Position numbers and translations under genes: made by a program
Part shown: positions 11,101 to 20,104 of the stretch, one piece after another
Numbering within the stretch: position 1 is the first letter of the stretch
Layout of the letters: every line of letters starts with the position of its first letter
Assembly (NCBI GenBank): GCA_963678675.1
Contig: OY783197.1
Span: forward strand, 4,312,400 to 4,376,399
Length of the DNA: 64,000 nt
DNA from: Xiphydria camelus
Taxonomy: Eukaryota; Arthropoda; Insecta; Hymenoptera; Xiphydriidae
Direction: 5' to 3'
The notes under the pieces: generated by a model
Told to the model about the DNA's origin: nothing
What the model saw: only the letters and a program-made list of their open reading frames with translations
The model's database searches: none

Positions 11101-12278
11101 CTGAAAGGACTGAATCACATTTTTTATCGCTGCTACCGTTGCTTGCCCAAAAACTGACATCCCTTCTCAAATTTTCTGAGAAGGGCCAATCATATCTAAT
11201 GAAACCTTCCTATTTTTATTTCAATTTACTTTTAGGACAGCATTTCTGGTCCAGTCTATACTCATGGAAAACTTTTTTATATTTCTATATAAATTCTTAA
11301 AAGTTTTAATAGACTAGAAGTCAAACTGTTTATGAGATTTGACTATTTTCGAAAAATTGCAGACAATCCTTTATTTTCCTTGACTTTTCCCTGACAATTC
11401 CAAGTCTTCCAGAATTCCCTGACTGTTGGACACCATGGATAAACCCATTAGTAGTTAAAGTGACAAATGCTCCAATATAATTTCGATATTCGCTTACGTT
11501 TTTTTCGAATAATTAAAGAAATAAACGTAAGTGATGCTATTTGGCTCGAATCTTGGCTGCCGGTATTACCATAATTATAAGAAACTACAGCGGATAAGGT
11601 GCGCCAACCGATATGTAACCCGTTATACTGGTATGTATTAAAACAAACACAGGATATACCGCATCTCCTCCGTACCAAGACAGTCCCAGGCTTCGCGTAG
11701 CGAGTATCAGAGAGCTCCACGCGTTCGACTTATAAATCTTCATGCGGAAGGAGATTTCACGCCACGCTGAGACGAGAAGTACGGTCGTTACTGTCTCGAA
11801 CTTTGGTTATTCTTCACAATAGCGTACTTTCGAGCACCTAAAGGCTTCATCTCCCGTTCGCGTGGATGCGTTCCCGCGTCCACGACCGAGTTTCGCCAGC
11901 GTGGACGAAAACTCGCGAGTGCAGGAGGCGAGTTAAAATTACGCCTATATATAAAGTAGGTGTACGATCCGCAGAAGAGCTAGATAAATATCAGACCAAT
12001 TTCAACGCGAGAAGAGTGCATATACGAGCTAACTATCACCGAGCCTTCCCTTCTCGCTGAGCAAACACAGCGCCCGTGGTTCTTTATTGCCCTCGTAGGT
12101 AAGTACCCACCTAGGCGTTTGCTTCCGGAAGCCGACTCACCTCGAGATAAATTTCGGAGTGAGGGTTGAAGGTGTTGTTGACGGAATGCAGAGAGACGTT
12201 GAGGTGGGGTAGGCTGTGAAAGACCCGGGCGAGCTGAGGCACCGTGTATTGCTCCGGTAGCTGCTGACCGCCCGCCAT
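1769..12278 (-). CDS. tty: Tweety-family anion channel (six coding exons)
   Basis: Tweety/TTYH proteins are multi-pass plasma-membrane proteins linked to chloride or volume-regulated anion conductance. Coding exons run 12141-12278, 9707-9979, 7142-7476, 5900-6331, 5706-5807 and 1769-2135. Phases agree at every junction (0, 0, 2, 2, 2), giving 548 residues plus stop. The start is the ATG at 12276-12278 (CAAAATGG context); the reading frame has no ATG further upstream in that exon. Five hydrophobic segments are visible: AAWLILTLLVLLVYLVTRCC, then SLAILALLCCGAVAVGLYG, then WPVTMAVLSALLVLCVILLV, then FSVFGLFAVIVSWLMASLYL followed by SVALGDLCV, and LTFMLLASLAAGLFFTVLVW followed by VDSHTWIYI. This matches the family topology. 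The cytoplasmic tail is rich in P and Q. The last ~40 residues run through a 17-base homopolymer and look unlike a conserved tail, so the true C-terminus is uncertain. Introns are filled with transposons. Confidence 0.9.
1840..1856. repeat. G17 homopolymer inside the tweety tail exon
   Basis: Seventeen consecutive G on the plus strand (C on the coding strand), read as five Pro codons plus flanking bases. The next bases on the coding strand are TAGATT, so losing one base would create an immediate TAG stop. Confidence 0.9.
2238..2462. mobile_element. MITE with CACAGAGAAAAA-type inverted ends
   Basis: Long inverted repeat. The left end GCATCGGGTCACAGAGAACA runs through GTTGGATCTACTGATAATGA. The right end is its complement, TTTTCAGTAGATCTAGCTAA through TTTTTCTCTGTGGTCAGATGC. 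It lies in intron 5 of tweety. Elements at 27100, 51153, 57433, 58726 and 60185 have similar first bases (C-A-C-N-G-A-G-A-A-A-A). Confidence 0.7.
3918..4611. mobile_element. Nested element with AATAGGGAACTTGCA ends
   Basis: The 15-bp termini AATAGGGAACTTGCA and TGCAAGTTCCCTATT are exact complements. The interior is dominated by the palindrome at 4090-4421 and has no ORF. It sits inside the TGGCGG element. Confidence 0.65.
4090..4421. repeat. Large palindrome capped by TGACGTCA sites
   Basis: Inverted arms of about 150 bp. The left arm is GTGACGTCACTAGCCGGTAA then CTAGGGTTGAATATCTCGAA. The right arm is TTCGAGATATTTAACCCTAG then TTACCGGCTAGTGACGTCAC. Each arm ends in a perfect TGACGTCA (CRE-type) octamer. 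The loop carries ATTTTGTAAATAAATTTTAT. Confidence 0.8.
4684..5391. mobile_element. TTAA-flanked (piggyBac-like) non-autonomous element 1
   Basis: TTAA at 4684-4687 and 5388-5391 flank CCCTTTG...CAAAGGG ends. Nineteen bases inside the left end is a perfect hairpin, GGTGGCACTCTGAGAGTGCC. The interior has four related blocks built on CAAAATGGCGGATCC and GTTTTTGGGGTCGCTGATT, some inverted. TTAA duplication is the hallmark of piggyBac transposition. No transposase remains. Confidence 0.72.
5706..5807 (-). CDS. tty: tweety coding exon 5
   Basis: A 102-nt exon too short for a simple ORF screen, found by splice logic. The acceptor is CGCGTGTCAG|G and the donor AAGCG|GTAAGA. It completes the Leu codon split from exon 4, encodes the fifth membrane segment LTFMLLASLAAGLFFTVLVW followed by VDSHTWIYIRK, and leaves in phase 2. 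Confidence 0.9.
5900..6331 (-). CDS. tty: tweety coding exon 4
   Basis: The acceptor is TCTGCTCAG|G and the donor GGGACT|GTGAGT; phase 2 to phase 2. It encodes the fourth membrane segment, FSVFGLFAVIVSWLMASLYL, then SVALGDLCVSPDDYL, a signature of tweety proteins, and the second extracellular domain with paired cysteines (YTHCEN, LLDCKPL, SLCHLGL). Confidence 0.92.
6398..7072. repeat. CCCTGAC repeat, family 2
   Basis: Aligns by eye with 32535-32895. Shared blocks are TAGGAACTTGATT, TTTTTGTTCATATTAG, GCAGCGCAAATT, ATTTCGAGAAAT and TAATTTCCAGT; the ends carry CCCTGA and CCGGTTCTCCAGG. A 250-bp segment is specific to this copy. It lies in intron 3 of tweety. Confidence 0.65.
7142..7476 (-). CDS. 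tty: tweety coding exon 3
   Basis: The acceptor is CTCTACAG|ACG and the donor ATCAC|GTAAGT; the exon enters in phase 0 and leaves in phase 2. It encodes TDNIEGTLKKDLQPSLTVLG, an extracellular helical region with NKT and NTT sequons, and the third membrane segment WPVTMAVLSALLVLCVILLV. Confidence 0.9.
7525..8335. repeat. GGCTTCACAGCCCCTATTTA repeat, copy 1
   Basis: Dispersed repeat of about 570 bp with a MITE inserted at 7659-7893. The same sequence appears at 42665-43530, inverted at 25745-26395, and as a stub at 60557-60625. Landmarks are CCCTATTTATTT, TAAAAAAGGAG, ACACCAATATTTAT, ATATTGATGCAGGTA and TAATAAGTTGTTT. No ORF and no clear termini are visible. Confidence 0.7.
7659..7893. mobile_element. 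MITE, CAGGGTTTAATAGCCAAGAG ends
   Basis: The left end is CAGGGTTTAATAGCCAAGAG then GGCTGAAACAG. The right end is CTGTTTCAGCCCTCTTAGCT then ATTGTTACACCCT. ATATA flanks both sides. The copy of the host repeat at 42.7 kb lacks this block and shows the uninserted site. Confidence 0.78.
8343..8725. mobile_element. Fold-back MITE, ATGAGGCTAAAC family, copies 2 and 3 in tandem
   Basis: Two consecutive diverged copies, 8343-8543 and 8544-8725. They show the CGCTATTATCTCATTA / TAATGAGATAATAGCGATT arms and the GATTACGTTTTTACCTACAA core. The second copy lacks a clean right terminus. Both are in intron 2 of tweety. Confidence 0.75.
8780..9013. mobile_element. MITE, TGCTGGGTTTACACGCTTG ends
   Basis: The termini TGCTGGGTTTACACGCTTG and CAAGCGTGTAACCCGGCA are inverted, flanked by TAA on the left and TTA on the right. 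The interior is rich in CTTGTG/GGCTTG direct repeats. No ORF. PIF/Harbinger-like by flank, but not proven. Confidence 0.7.
9279..9668. mobile_element. Fold-back MITE, ATGAGGCTAAAC family, copies 4 and 5 in tandem
   Basis: Copy 4 spans 9279-9457 and copy 5 9459-9668. They abut, sharing an ATGAGTTTAAACTTACTCGC junction. Copy 5 ends 39 bp from the donor of tweety exon 2. Confidence 0.8.
9707..9979 (-). CDS. tty: tweety coding exon 2
   Basis: 91 codons, phase 0 to 0. The acceptor is TTATCTCGCAG|AGT and the donor CAG|GTTCGT. It encodes SLGILGSIPAAWLIL, two membrane segments separated by the basic CCDRKPRPRRS turn, and the start of the large extracellular domain (NGLVQLIAAAKNVDGIIM). A fold-back MITE ends only 39 bp downstream of the exon, inside intron 2. 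Confidence 0.9.
10450..10665 (-). pseudogene. Mariner-type transposase fragment, C-terminal part
   Basis: Minus-strand frames spell HPSYSPDLAPCDFFLFP, the motif around the last catalytic Asp of mariner transposases, then GKKFSSNKQVIAA in a second frame. At least one frameshift separates them. A mariner-like terminus, CGAGGGCAAAGTGAAAAG, follows. This is a dead remnant. Confidence 0.7.
10709..11147. mobile_element. Inverted-repeat element with internal duplication
   Basis: The left end GATAAAAAATGTGATTCAGC then CCCTTCAGGTGTGGTA is complementary to TACCACCTGAAAGGACTGAA then TCACATTTTTTATCGCTGCT. Inside, a block with CAATAGGGGTGGTCATTCCTGC recurs as CAATAGGGGTAGTCACCCCTGC. Confidence 0.6.
11258..11437. 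repeat. CCCTGAC family 1, 3' fragment
   Basis: Matches the last 180 bp of the family: GGAAAACTTTTTTATATTTC, GAAGTCAAACTG, GACTATTTTCGAAAA and TCCAGAATTCCCTGACTG. The 5' part is absent. Confidence 0.65.
11664..12140. other. Intron 1 of tweety, non-repetitive part
   Basis: No repeat or gene recognised. Moderate GC, with CpG-containing words (GCGTGGATGCG, CACGACCGAG) that differ from the A+T-rich transposons around it. Confidence 0.5.
12141..12278 (-). CDS. tty: tweety coding exon 1
   Basis: Encodes 46 residues, MAGGQQLPEQYTVPQLARVF through FNPHSEIYLE. The HSLPHLNVSLHSVNNTF stretch is a typical extracellular N-terminus of this family, with an NNTF glycosylation-type sequon. The donor reads GAG|GTGAGT and leaves phase 0. 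Upstream of the ATG the frame is open for 18 codons without an in-frame ATG. Confidence 0.88.
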
Positions 12279-12420
12279 TTTGGAGAACCCTTGTCTGCCG
12301 AAACCCCCGAAGATCCCTCCTCCACTTGTCAAGACATGCTACGAAAGCTGTCGAAAGAAAGAAGCGCGCGAGTTAAGTATCTTGATGGGAATGAGGACAA
12401 TCGTACAGGGATGAGAGAAT
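12279..12420 (-). promoter_or_regulatory. tweety 5' leader or upstream splice acceptor
   Basis: On the minus strand, TTCTTTCTTTCGACAG precedes the start codon by about 75 bases and is a good acceptor, so a non-coding first exon further upstream is likely. Candidates are the CpG-rich blocks at 20.6-21.9 kb and 34.7-36.3 kb. This is an inference. Confidence 0.4.
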
Positions 12421-12479
12421 TAAACTATGGATACATGCTCTAGTAACTAGAGTCAACTGCAGGTTATCTGCGCAAAGCA

Positions 12480-12840
12480 TTCCCTGTGGTAAACAACCGA
12501 TAAATCAATATAAAATCCTTCGAAAACCTCATATAATTTCTAAATCTATTGAAAAATATCATCGATTGTCATAGAAAGCTTGTAAAAATCCCATAAAATT
12601 TCCTTGGGAATTAGAGGTTCTTTTGATACAGTAATTCCGGATACCCACTGATAAAAATTTAAGAGGGATGAATAAGAATGTATTGGATTCTACGCATAGG
12701 TATCTGCAGAAAGAAATAAAATCTTGCAAGGTTTTATCAGTAATTACAAATAAAACACCGTGTGGTACAGGGCTTTAATACCTTTATGGGATTTTACTTG
12801 TTTTTATGGATATATATAAAATCCGGTAAATCAAGAGACA
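12480..12840. repeat. GGATTCTACGCATAGGTATC repeat fragment
   Basis: Shares TTGGATTCTACGCATAGGTA, GATACAGTAATTCCGGATAC and TTTATGGGATTTTACTTGTT with the cluster at 17952-19100. No ORF. Confidence 0.5.
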
Positions 12841-13285
12841 CGGTAGTGTCTCGCGGCATGTTCATTCACGCCAGAGCGCTCTCGCCGCGAGCACCCGTGT
12901 ATCTTTACAGGAAAGATGTCTGCCCCCTTCACCCCTCAATTTTTACATCGAATTTTCTCAGTAAATACACGGTTATAACCAAAACTATGCTTAGTTACGC
13001 CATATAAATCGTCTATTCTCTATTGATAGAGACCAGAATAAATGTTGTAAGTTATATATTAACAAAGATTTTTCCTTAGCAACGCGAAACCACGCCCCTT
13101 GCCCCGAAAAGTCGAGGATTTCCTTTCTCGGCTGCGATATATATATGTCAAAATGTCACAATTTTTTCGGCTATCTTCGGGGATAGTCGGTCATGGTCGG
13201 AATGTGTACTCAGATGCGACTACACGTATACGCCATCAAATGTATGTGAAAGTGTGTGAGAGAACATATTCCTTGAATGTATATA

Positions 13286-13431
13286 GGGGCCTATTTCATT
13301 GCCGCGACCGTCGCGCGAAATCCCGTGAGTGCGAGTGAGCACGGTATACGAGTGAGTAGTGGCGACTGTATATCATACTCACTCGCACTCACGGGATTTC
13401 GCGCGACGGTCGCGGCAATGAAATAGGCCCC
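13286..13431. mobile_element. Short palindromic MITE, GGGGCCTATTTCATTG ends
   Basis: Arms of about 54 bp are perfectly complementary by eye, from GGGGCCTATTTCATTGCCGC to its mirror GCGGCAATGAAATAGGCCCC, around a 36-bp loop (CACGGTATACGAGTGAGTAG). CpG-rich compared with its surroundings. Zero mismatches suggest recent insertion or conversion. Confidence 0.85.
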
Positions 13432-13869
13432 TTTTTTAGTCATGGTTTTCAAAGTTAATCAATAAATTTCCATTCGCGAAACGATTTCCCTCGCGTTCAT
13501 TTCGATCCTCGGACGCGCTTGTTTATAAAAAGTAAAAATTCAGTGTAATCGGAGTAATGAAGGAAGTAGACGTTTCAGGCCGAAAAGCATCTGTCATCTC
13601 AATAGTGGTGAATGTGACAGACGCTCGGTAGTTTAATAATCACTTGCATTTTTTGTCGAATAATCGCGATAGTGAACGCATGCAGTGCTTCCCTAGTTAC
13701 TTGTGCATAAAGAGCAGGAAAGGAGACGGCAGTATCACAGAAGAATTGCATCAGATAAGTTACTTTCTATATAACCGTTTTAACCTCACTTTCGATGAAA
13801 GAACAATTATCTTTGTGATAATTTTATTTTTTGTTTCAGCCTCACGCGAGCACGGGACAGAATCGATGG
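13432..13869. other. No gene or repeat recognised
   Basis: Mixed-composition sequence with no supported ORF. It lies between the GGGGCC MITE and the half-copies of the CCATCGTTACACC family. Confidence 0.4.
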
Positions 13870-14078
13870 TTTTTCTCAGTCAATTCATCAGGAGATGCAA
13901 TGGAACTGGATCACAATAATCAAGTAATTACTTTATCATTATTTTTCTCTATCGATATATTTCCTCTTTCGTATCACAAGTTCCAATTTATACACCGACC
14001 TGCTAAACCTGAAGTGTACATGTACCTCGCTTCTATTTCATCTCTTCTTCGTCTCCGGTGTAACGACGGTCAATGAGG
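13870..14078. mobile_element. CCATCGTTACACC fold-back family, right half-copy
   Basis: Matches the right arm of the full element at 14912-15401: TATTTTTCTCTATCGATATA, CCTCTTTCGTAT, CCAATTTATACACCGACCTG and GTACCTCGCTTCTATTTCAT, ending CTCCGGTGTAACGACGG. Confidence 0.65.
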
Positions 14079-14317
14079 AGTCAGTGATACCGATTAGGCA
14101 GATAAGTGCTGAATAAGGCCGTAAAAGTGTTTATATTAAAATAAATACGGCTTTATATGGTTTAAGATGAAAACAATACAATATGTATTCGAGCTGTATA
14201 GAACCGTATTCATTTTCAATACGGAAACTTCTACGAACTTATCCCACTCTTACCTACCAATCTGCCAATGCACGCCTCTTTACAAGGAATGAAGAAAAGG
14301 CTAAAGTAAATCAAACC

Positions 14318-14515
14318 ATCGTTACACCAGAGGCGAAGAAGAGATGAAATAGAAGTGAGGTACATGTATACTTCACGTTTGACAGGTCGGTATATAAATT
14401 GAAACATGCGATAGTAATATAATACGAAAGAGGAGGTCACGTTTGACAGGTCGGTATATAAATTGAAACATGTGCGATAGTAGCATAATACGAAAGAGGA
14501 GATATATCATTTTTA
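14318..14515. mobile_element. CCATCGTTACACC fold-back family, left half-copy with internal duplication
   Basis: Begins CCATCGTTACACCAGAGGCG. A segment of about 60 bp (CACGTTTGACAGGTCGGTAT through AATACGAAAGAGGAG) is duplicated in tandem. Confidence 0.7.
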
Positions 14516-14911
14516 ATAATTCTGTCATTATTAGAATTGGTTAACTCAGGTTGATATAGTTTATTAACTTCTACGTCGAGTAAGTTTGGTATATTTTAAA
14601 TAGTGAAATGCTGCATATGATTATATTATTTACAATTTGTTACAGATCCTATGCGAACCCGAGGGGGTTTTTTTGAAACGAGGGATCATCCACTTGTTCC
14701 GAGACAGTTCATTCGGCGAGCTGGATCTGCTGTCTCGAGTGCATGGACGTACGTAACTTTAAATAGATTAACATTTTAACCTTCCGATATCCTCCGAACC
14801 GTATTCTTCTGGGACTTCCTAAAATAATTAAAAAAACCCCGTATATAATTCAGCCCGAACAAGTAAAATCTTATCGAGCTGTAACTTATCGAGATCTTTC
14901 AACGTAGTGAT

Positions 14912-15401
14912 CCATCGTTACACCAGAGACGAAGAAAAGATGGAATAGAAGTGAGGTACATGTACACTTCACGTTTGACAGGTCGGTATATAAATTGGAA
15001 CGTGTGATAGTATTATACGAAAGTTATACGAAAAAGGAAATATATCGATAAAGAAAAAATAGTAATAAAGTAATTACTCCATTATTGTAATCCAATTCCA
15101 TTGTATCCCTTACTTTTCTGCCACGACTTTGATTGTTGATAGTGAAGAAAAATCAAATTTATTGGTTGATCCATCCACTATCAACAATCAAAGTCATGGC
15201 AGAAAAATAAGGGATATAATAGAATTGGATTACAATAATGGAGTAACTACTTTATTATTATTTTTTCATTCTCGATATACATATTTCCTCTTTCGTATTA
15301 TACTATCACAAGTTCCAATTTATATACCGACCTGTCAAACGTGAAGTGTATATATACCTCACTTCTATTTCATTTCTTCTTCGCCTCTGGTGTAACGATG
15401 G
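14912..15401. mobile_element. Fold-back element, CCATCGTTACACC ends, full copy
   Basis: About 235-bp arms meet at a short centre with its own hairpin (TGATTGTTGATAGTG / CACTATCAACAATCA). The left end is CCATCGTTACACCAGAGACG and the right end CCTCTGGTGTAACGATGG. It is flanked at distance by an inverted pair, GTATTCTTCTGGGACTTCCT at 14806 and its complement at about 15650, so a larger outer palindrome may exist. No ORF of note. Confidence 0.8.
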
Positions 15402-15929
15402 AAATTACAAAATATCATCATTTACATCCCATAAAGCACGTTTTTGCAAGTAACTTTTCTGTTTCCTACGATATTCGTGAACACTACCGTATGTTGGAAA
15501 TATATATTTCTCAATAAATTCGCGAATGTTGCAAAACATCATAGAAACATTTTGGAATCATTACGTCGAAAGATCTCCTTGATGAGGTACAGTTCGATAA
15601 GATTGTACTTGTTAGGTTTGAATTATATGAGGTTTTTATAATTATTTTAGGAAGTCCCAGAAGAATACAGGTACAGCAAAATATCGATGCTGTGCTGGAA
15701 ATGTATGTACGAGTAAGGGCGAAATTTCAATGGTGCATGCGAAAGGATTTCTTAAAATTATTCCAACATCTCGAGTTAATATATGTAACAGCATATCTTT
15801 GCATGAGATGAAATAATTCGTCACGGTCATTGGAAGAGTAAACAGTACGTTCGATGGCAAATTCCAATTTTTGATTAGTCGGGAGTGGTTGGGTCGGTCC
15901 TCTAGTCATTAGAATTGGTTTTGGAAGAG

Positions 15930-17190
15930 TGCGCTGCGGTCTTACGAGCCGAGCGAGAAGTGTCAAAAGTCAGTAGCTGTCAATTCGGGAGATCGAAATA
16001 TATAACCTCGAAGTCGTTAATATATAAATAATTAATAATGTGTAGAAAGTGATAAGAAATAATCATTCGGGTTTCTCCGGTGAGATTCCCCAAGTGTTTA
16101 AGAATCGGCAACTGTTATTTCAACTTCCAGTGATATTAAGTATTACTGTAGGATGAGTAGGATAGAAGATTTTCGTGAAGACAAACGTTTTTCTAACATG
16201 TCATCTCGTACAGGTGCAACCGAAGAGGATTTAGCTCCTGTCCTGTCCGTGAAAAGATGACTCGATGGACATCGGAGAACGTCAGGCTTGTCACAGAGCG
16301 CCTATTACCCACGGTACATGAATTGCAATACGCGCTTCTCGTTTACACTATTTCAGAGTTAAACAACTCACTTCTTTCAAGCTAATAACCTTTTATGACC
16401 TGCTCTAGGTAGGAGGCAGCGATGGCTAATAATAACTCATCGTAGACAAGTTCGTCTATTAATTCGGTTTGCCGAACTACTACTGCGATAATCTGCCCGA
16501 GTTCGTGGTCTACTCTGCGATTAACGTTAACGTAATCGTGATTATGCTCGGGTGATGGGTGTTCCAAAAATGATAAAGTTCATATTAAACATCGGACGTT
16601 GTAAGCTGACTTGCTAGTGTATGCTTTGCAACTGGAACATCATTGCAGGAATAATTTTTCTACAAGTAATCATAATCATTGATCGCTGCCCCCTACGAAA
16701 AACAATTCGTACAAGGTAAATACTTTGAAAGAAGTGAAAGTTATATAAAGCAGGAATAGTTGAACCGAGAAGCGCGTATTGCAATTCATGTACCGTGGGT
16801 AATAGGCGCTCGGTGACAAGCCTGACGTTCTCCGATGTCCATCGAGTCATCTTTTCACGGACAGAACAGGAGCTACGTCCTCTTCGGATGCACCTGTACG
16901 AGATGACATGTTAGAAAAGCGTGAGTCTTCATGAAAATCTTCTAACTTACTCGTTCTGCAGTAATACTTAATATCACTGGAAGTTAAAACAACAGTTACC
17001 GATTTTTAAACACTTGGGGATTCTCATCGAAGAAACCCGAATGATTATTTCTCATCACTTCTACACATTAGTAATCATTATTTACAAATTAACGATTTCG
17101 AGGTTAGATGCTTCGATCTCCCGAATTGACAGCTACTGGGAGATAAGACGTTTGACACTTTTCGCTCGGCTCATAAGACTAATATTTCTC
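15930..17190. mobile_element. Giant palindrome, ~400-bp arms, remnant of a larger transposon
   Basis: The left arm (about 15941-16345) and right arm (about 16769-17172) are inverted copies at high identity. Examples are CTGTCAATTCGGGAGATCGA with its complement TCGATCTCCCGAATTGACAG, and GACTCGATGGACATCGGAGA with TCTCCGATGTCCATCGAGTC. The loop is about 420 bp. Each arm encodes the same peptide start, TRWTSENVRLVTERLLPTVH, once on each strand. Flanking motifs (GAAGAGTGCGCTGCG) and interior words match the deleted element at 59407-59787. Confidence 0.75.
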
Positions 17191-17457
17191 CAAAATACTA
17201 AGGCAAAGTGAAAAATGTAAGGGCTCTCTAGTTTATAAATCCCTTTCAAAATATGACGAGAATAAATCAAAAGTAACGTGGTTATAATAAATTGGCTCGT
17301 ATCGGTATAAAATGTGAGACTTTAATTTTGTGGTAGGTAATAAAAAGCTATTCTCCTACATGTACGTATTCTCCTCATGAATAAATTTAAAAAAGTAGTG
17401 AAATCCCCCACAAAAACAGATTCTCTGTAAAAAAAAAGGCGGCATGTTCATTCAGTG
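17191..17457. other. No gene or repeat recognised
   Basis: A+T-rich linker between two long palindromes. AAAATACTAAGGCAAAGTGA resembles the mariner-like terminus near 10458 but is too short to classify. Confidence 0.35.
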
Positions 17458-17951
17458 CTAATAAAAATTGATACGTAAAATACTATCCAAAAAGATTTGA
17501 AATCAATTAAGATCGCCATGTTCAAGATTTATATATAAAAAGTAAAAGGCATCATTTGAAAGGAAAATTATTGTAAATCAAGTTACTAAAAAATCCGACT
17601 AAACAAATTTATAAAAAAATTTTAATAAAAAAGAACTTGCCGTGTTTTTTCCTTCAAAATAAAAAATTCAGGCAGAATTATACTCGATGTTTATGCACTT
17701 ATGATTTTAAATAAATTCATAACACTTATATGATACCACCAGTATACCGAATGAAGGGAAAAAACGCGGCAAGTTCTTTTTTATTAAAATTTTTTTATAA
17801 ATTTGTTTAGTCGGATTTTTTAGTAACTTGATTTACAATAATTTTCCTTTCAAATGATGCCTTTTACTTTTTATATATAAATCTTGAACATGGCGATCTT
17901 AATTGATTTCAAATCTTTTTGGATAGTATTTTACGTATCAATTTTTATTAG
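17458..17951. mobile_element. Fold-back element with ~200-bp, nearly identical arms
   Basis: The left arm starts CTAATAAAAATTGATACGTA and ends CTTGCCGTGTTTTTTCC. The right arm starts GGAAAAAACGCGGCAAG and ends TACGTATCAATTTTTATTAG. By eye I see one difference (GTG versus GCG) over about 200 bp. The loop is about 95 bp. No ORF; no matching second copy seen in the window. Confidence 0.85.
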
Positions 17952-19100
17952 TCACTATCTACCATCTCAGATACGCATAGAATCCAATGAATTCCTATCC
18001 AAACTTTTTTAGTGGATATCTAGAATTGCTGTGTCAAAAACACATGATATTCCGATAGAAATTGTCTATGACAATCTATGGGATCTTTTAAATACGGTAC
18101 GGAAATATGATGTGTATTCGAAACAGCAATTCCAGATACCTATCCATTAAAATTTGAAAAGAATAAATCGAAATTTATTGGATTCTATGTGAGCATAGCT
18201 TAAAACAAATAAAACTCCATAAAAATGAATGTCGTTCTATCAATAATTACTCAATTGGTTATTACCAATAGAATGGCGTTTATATCTACCAATTAGTTAT
18301 TACCAATAGAATGGCGATCATCTTTATGGGATTTTATTTGTTCTCATACATGCGCATAGAATCCCATAAATTCCGATCTATAATTTTCAGATTTTAATGG
18401 GCGGGTGTCTGGAATTGCTATTTTTAATACACATCATGTTTGTATAAGGAATTATGTGGAATTCCTATAGGGTTTTATAAGGATCTATTGATTTTTTTTG
18501 AAACAGAGTTCATCCAGTAGTGTATATCCCTATTGAAAAGATCCCATAGATTCCTATAGATAATTTTCTATGAGAATCTGATGTGCCTTTGATACAGCGA
18601 TTCCAGATATCTATTAGAAAAGTTTGAGGACGAATAGGAATTCATTGGACTCTGCGTATCTGAAATAATAAAAAGGGATATACAAACTTACATATGTTTC
18701 TATAAAAAAAGAAGTAAAATAATAAATAATAATCCCATAAAGATAATAAAAATTATGAAACTTATACAAATCTTATCGTTTTTTATAGTATTCAGTGTCA
18801 AAATTATTATATAAGAAATGATAGAACTTTTCACTCTATCGAATTTTTGAATTTTTTAAAAATTTCCTGTCGTTTTCTATCGGACATTCTTAACAGGGTC
18901 TGTACGCCGTTCTATTTCAAATTACTAATAGAACCTTAAGATATTTTATTTGTTTTTACAGATACACATAGAATCCAATACATTCCCATTCATCCCTCTC
19001 AGATTCTTACTAGCAGGTATCTGGAATTGCTATGCTAGAAGCACATCAAATTCCCAAGGGATTCTATGGGATTTTTACAAGTTTTTTAGAAGTCTATCAT
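17952..19100. repeat. Cluster of GGAATTGCTRTNTCAAAAAC repeats in both orientations
   Basis: At least four partial units carry GATACGCATAGAATCCAATG-like starts, TATCTAGAATTGCTGTGTCA and GGGATTTTATTTGTT; some are inverted (ACAGCAATTCCAGATACC). TAGAATGGCG is repeated within 18240-18330. A related fragment is at 12480-12840. No ORF. Confidence 0.55.
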
Positions 19101-19794
19101 ATTTTTTCAATAAAAATGAAAGCCTCTTCCAAAAAACTTGCAATTTTTCTTGTACAAGCTGTCATTCGACAGAATTTCAGCATCCTTTTTGAAAGATCTT
19201 CGAAGATTTGCTACACTCTCGAAAATAATAACGAGATTCATTACAGGATCTTGCAAGAATGTTGTAAGACCGTACTAGATCAATGAAAGAATCTTCTAAG
19301 ATCATACAAAGGTAATTCAAGAACCAATCGAAATCCTGTAAGAGACTTGCATCAGCGGCGCGCCGATTGTTATGAGTTCGGTTATGCCACATAATACAGG
19401 GTAATGTAAGATTCCTACAAGAGGCTTACACGATAACTTACTAGTTGGAGTTACCACTCCAACTCGATCCTTTCAACACCGTATAGGATCCATGTAAGAA
19501 GTTGCAAATCATCCAAGATACTTGATAGGATCTTGTAAGATTTTCCCACAAAAATGCTATATATAATATTTTCATGACTCTGCAAGACACAGTCACATCA
19601 TGTATGAATTTTGTAGGAAGCTTGTAAATTTAATACGTCCTGTGAGTACTTGTAGACACTTTTCATGCACGATCCTGCGCCTTCCTGTTTTAATTCTTTA
19701 CATGAATTTTTCTTGGATGATCATTCAAGTTCCTGCATACATTTTCTTGCAGAAATTTTCGGGAGGGCAATTAATATCGCTGCAATACCATATT
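19101..19794. other. Degenerate A+T-rich sequence, no gene
   Basis: Many short CTTGCAAGA/TCTTGTAAGA words suggest an eroded simple or tandem repeat. No ORF with coding character. Confidence 0.4.
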
Positions 19795-20005
19795 ATGAGG
19801 CTAAACTTACTTGCCAGGAAAGGAACTTCAATCACTATTATCTCATTACCTATATAAACTTTTGGCTCATATTTGTATAATACTTTTTTCAAGATTACGT
19901 TTTTATCTACAATAAAGTCTTATATCGATATAGGCCAAAAATTCATAAATAGTAAGATAATAGTGATTGAAGTTTCTTTTCGGGCGAGTAAATTTAGCCT
20001 CACAT
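19795..20005. mobile_element. Fold-back MITE, ATGAGGCTAAAC family, copy 6
   Basis: A well-preserved copy: ATGAGGCTAAACTTACTTGC at the left, GAGTAAATTTAGCCTCACAT at the right, and CACTATTATCTCATTA / TAGTAAGATAATAGTG in the arms. Confidence 0.85.
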
Positions 20006-20104
20006 GGTATATTTGGTGTAAGACTTGCAGCTGTCTTGCAGCGACATCTCGCAGGAAGCTTCCAAAATCCAACTAGTTTTCCGTCTCCTCTTTTACGCAG
20101 TGTA

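Larger units (their letters stand above)
10315..11663. mobile_element. DNA transposon with ~98-bp inverted ends, GGGGTGTTTGTTTCAATA
   Basis: The left end GGGGTGTTTGTTTCAATATA runs through CGGTTGGTGCATCCGTCCGC to TCGTGGTAATACC. The right end GGTATTACCATAATTATAAG runs through GTGCGCCAACCGATATG to AAAACAAACAC. It contains a mariner fragment, a second palindrome and a family 1 fragment, so it is composite. It fills most of intron 1 of tweety. Confidence 0.65.
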
